A DNA stretch of 64,000 nucleotides from Tetragonia tetragonoides. Taxonomy: Eukaryota > Streptophyta > Magnoliopsida > Caryophyllales > Aizoaceae. Of this stretch, positions 61,415 through 64,000 are shown one piece after another. The DNA lies in the NCBI GenBank assembly GCA_038025085.1, contig CM076140.1, forward strand, positions 27,002,501 to 27,066,500, in the 5' to 3' direction. A program made the position numbers and the translations under genes. Positions within the stretch are counted from its first letter, which is position 1; each line of letters opens with the position of its first letter. The notes below the pieces were generated by a model that saw nothing but the letters and a program-made list of their open reading frames with translations, was not told the DNA's origin and made no database searches.

Positions 61415-64000
61415 TTTTGAATGCATTTACGCGTTTTAAATGCTCATACGAGTAGGGTGAAAGAGATTTGAGTTCTTTTGGGTTGTATATTAAGAGAAAG
61501 CATCCAAATACTTTTTTTGCATTCATTTGAGTGTGAAACTACACCACGGATGTTTACAAGTACAAACAAGCTTCAACTGAAGCTTTTGAATGCATTTACG
61601 CGTTTTAAAAGCTCATAGGAGTAGGGTGAAAGAGATTTGAGTTCTTCTGTGTTGTATATTAAAAGAAAGCATCCAAATACTTTGGTTGGATTAATTTGAG
61701 TGTGAAACTAAACCTAAAATGTTTACAAGTACAAACAAGCTTCAACTAAAGCTTTTGAATGCATTTACGCGTTTTTAAAGCTCATACGAGTAGGGTGATA
61801 GAGATCGAGTTCTTTTGTGTTGTATATTAAGAGAAAACATAAAAATACTTTGTTTGCATTCATTTGAGTGTGAAACTACACCTAGGATGTTTACAAGTAC
61901 AAACAAGCTTCAACTCAAGCTTTTGAAAGCATTTACGCGTTTTAACAGCTCTTACGACTAGGGTGATATAGATCGAGTTCTTTTGTGTTGTTTATTAAGA
62001 GAAAGCACCCAAATGTTTTGTTTGCATTCATTTATGTATGAAACTACACCAAGATTGTTTTAAAGTGCAAACAAGCTTCAACTCAAGCTTTTGAATGCAT
62101 TTACGCGTTTTAAAAGCACATACGAGTAGGGTGAAAGAGATTTGAGTTCTTTTGTGTTGTGTATTAAGAGAAAGCATCAAATTACTTTGTTTGCATTCAT
62201 TTAAGTGTGAAACTACACCTAGGATGTTTACAAGTACAAACAAGCTTCAACTCAAGCTTTTTAAGGCATTTACGCGTTTTAACAGCTCTTACGACTAGGG
62301 TGATAGAGATCGAGTTCTTTTGTGTTGTATATTAAGAGAAAGCACCCAAATGTTTTGTTTGCATTCATTTGAGTATGAAACAATCCCAAATTTGATTTAA
62401 AGTGCACACAAGCTTCAACCCCAAAATACTTTGTTTGGATTAATTTGAGGGTGAAACAATACCTAGGATGTTTACAAGTAAAAACAAGCTTCTACTCAAG
62501 CTTTTGAATGCATTTAAGCGTTTTAAATGCTCATACGAGTAGGGTGAAAGAGATTTGAGTTCTTTTGTGTTGTATATTAAGAGAAAGCATCCAAATAATT
62601 TTTTTTTATTCATTTGAGTGTGAAACTACACCTCGGATGTCTACAAGTACAAACAAGCTTCAACTCAAGCTTTTGAATGCATTTACGCGTTTTAAAAGCT
62701 CATACGAGTAGGGTGAAAGAGATTTGAGTTCTTTCGTGTTGTATATTAAGAGAAAGCATCCAAATACTTTGTTTGGATTAATTTGAGGGTGAAACAACAC
62801 CTAGGATGTTTACAAGTACAAACAAGCTTCTACTCAAGCTTTTGAATGCATTTAAGCGTTTTAAATGCTCAAACGAGTAGGGTAAAAGAGATTTGAGTTC
62901 TTTTGTGTTGTATATTAAGAGAAAGCATCCAAATACTTTTTTTGGATTCATTTGAATGTGAAACTACACCTAGGATGTTTACAAGTACAAACAAGCTTCT
63001 ATTCATGCTTTTGAATGCATTTAAGCGTTTTAAATGCTCATACGAGTAGGGTGAAAGAGATTTGAGTTCTTTTGTGTTGTATATTAAGAGAAAGCATCCA
63101 AATACTTTGTTTGCATTCATTTGAGTGTGAAACTACACCTAGGATGATTACAAGTACAAACAAGCTTCAACTGAAGCTTTTGAATGCATTTACGCGTTTT
63201 AAAAGCTCATAGGAGTAGGGTGAAAGAGATTTGAGTTCTTCTGTGTTGTATATTAAAAGAAAGCATCCAAATACTTTGGTTGGATTAATTTGAGTGTGAA
63301 ACTAAACCTAAAATGTTTACAAGTACAAACAAGCTTCAACTCAAGCTTTTGAATGCATTTACGCGTTTTTAAAGCTCATACGAGTAGGGTGATAGAGATC
63401 GAGTTCTTTTGTGTTGTATATTATGAGAAAACATAAAAATACTTTGTTTGCATTCATTTGAGTGTGAAACTACACCTAGGATGTTTACCAGTACCAACAA
63501 GCTTCAACTCAAGCTTTTGAAAGCATTTACGCGTTTTAACAGCTCTTACGACTAGGGTGATAGAGATCGAGTTCTTTTGTGTTGTTTATTAAGAGAAAGC
63601 ACCCAAATGTTTTGTTTGCATTCATTTATGTATGAAACTACACCAAGATTGTTTTAAAGTGCAATCAAGCTTCAACTCAAGCTTTTGAATGCATTTACGC
63701 GTTTTAAAAGCACATACGAGTAGGGTGAAAGAGATTTGAGTTCTTTTGTGTTGTGTATTAAGAGAAAGCATCAAATTACTTTGTTTGGATTAATTTTAGT
63801 GTCAAACTACACCTAGGATGTTTACAAGTACCTACAAACTTCAAGTCAAGCTTTTGAATGCATTTACGCGTTTTAAAAGCTCATACAAGTAGGCTGAAAG
63901 AGATTTGAGTTCTTTTTTGTTGTATATTAAGAGAAAGCATCCAAAAACTTTGTTTACATTCATTTGAGTGTGAAACTACTCCTAGGACGTTTACAAGTAC
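61415..64000 (+). repeat. HOR-3 unit 4, cut by the window end
   Basis: Fourth copy (ACCACGG at 61543), present for about 2586 of 3225 bp. It again matches the previous unit in the lines compared. The array clearly continues beyond the window. Confidence 0.95.

Larger units (their letters stand above)
50203..64000 (+). repeat. 169-bp tandem satellite array, right block
   Basis: The same satellite family resumes directly after the LTR-like insert, in the same orientation, and runs off the right edge. Monomers here carry variants that are rare left of 45 kb: GGATTAATTTGAGGGTGAAAC, TAAATGCTCATACGAG, ATCGAGTTC and CAACTGAAGC. They therefore form a diverged subfamily shared with 45037-49374. The block holds a 507-bp trimer array and then a 3225-bp HOR. 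Confidence 0.97.

Noticed and set aside
52353..63120. Sets of 63-, 71- and 83-codon minus-strand frames repeating every 3225 bp
   Set aside because: They are the same satellite frames copied with HOR-3. The translations resemble those of other monomers because the DNA is the same repeat.
1..64000. CRISPR-like array
   Set aside because: The repeats are contiguous 169-bp units with no unique spacers, no leader and no cas genes, in a eukaryote-type satellite.
1..64000. rRNA intergenic spacer or 5S array
   Set aside because: No rRNA coding segment or 5S internal promoter motif was seen in the monomer.
1..64000. CENP-B box in the monomer
   Set aside because: I looked for the TTCG...CGGG pattern and did not find it. 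Plants are also not expected to use it.

Overview
The window is almost pure satellite DNA. From base 1 to 64000 it is one head-to-tail tandem repeat with a monomer of about 169 bp, interrupted once, at 49375-50202, by a piece of non-satellite DNA that looks like a solo LTR. All monomers I read lie in the same orientation, including on both sides of the interruption. I see no convincing protein-coding gene, tRNA, rRNA, CRISPR array or prokaryotic regulatory signal. The short open frames across the array are shadows of the repeat. Nucleosome-sized monomers, higher-order repeats (HORs) and an LTR insertion point to a centromeric or pericentromeric array of a flowering plant. A Brassicaceae-like species is a guess only, because I cannot match the monomer to a named satellite from memory.

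Layout. (1) 1-18790: a first domain with a local 9-monomer duplication (1-850 / 1521-2370), then a 3715-bp, 22-monomer HOR in two full copies plus a stub (2460-10380), then a mosaic of reshuffled blocks. (2) 18791-45036: a second domain built on a 4815-bp HOR of about 29 monomers in five copies. The unit-to-unit steps are 6167, 4815, 4815 and 6008 bp, and the fifth copy is truncated; the odd lengths come from extra or lost monomers. (3) 45037-49374: a diverged stretch without long-period order. (4) 49375-50202: an 828-bp putative solo LTR read on the minus strand, with TGATG...CATCA ends and a TATA box. (5) 50203-51740: satellite with a 507-bp trimer repeated about 2.7 times. (6) 51740-64000: a 3225-bp, 20-monomer HOR in 3.8 copies that look identical wherever I compared them, so probably the youngest part.

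There is no gene network to describe. The information in the window is structural: HORs of different period and age side by side, recurrent fused or truncated monomers that tag each HOR, a patch of domain-3-type sequence inside domain 2, and an old LTR scar in the most diverged part. Both window ends lie inside the array, so its true length is unknown. Repeat boundaries below are approximate to tens of bases unless stated, because they were read by eye from diagnostic variants.
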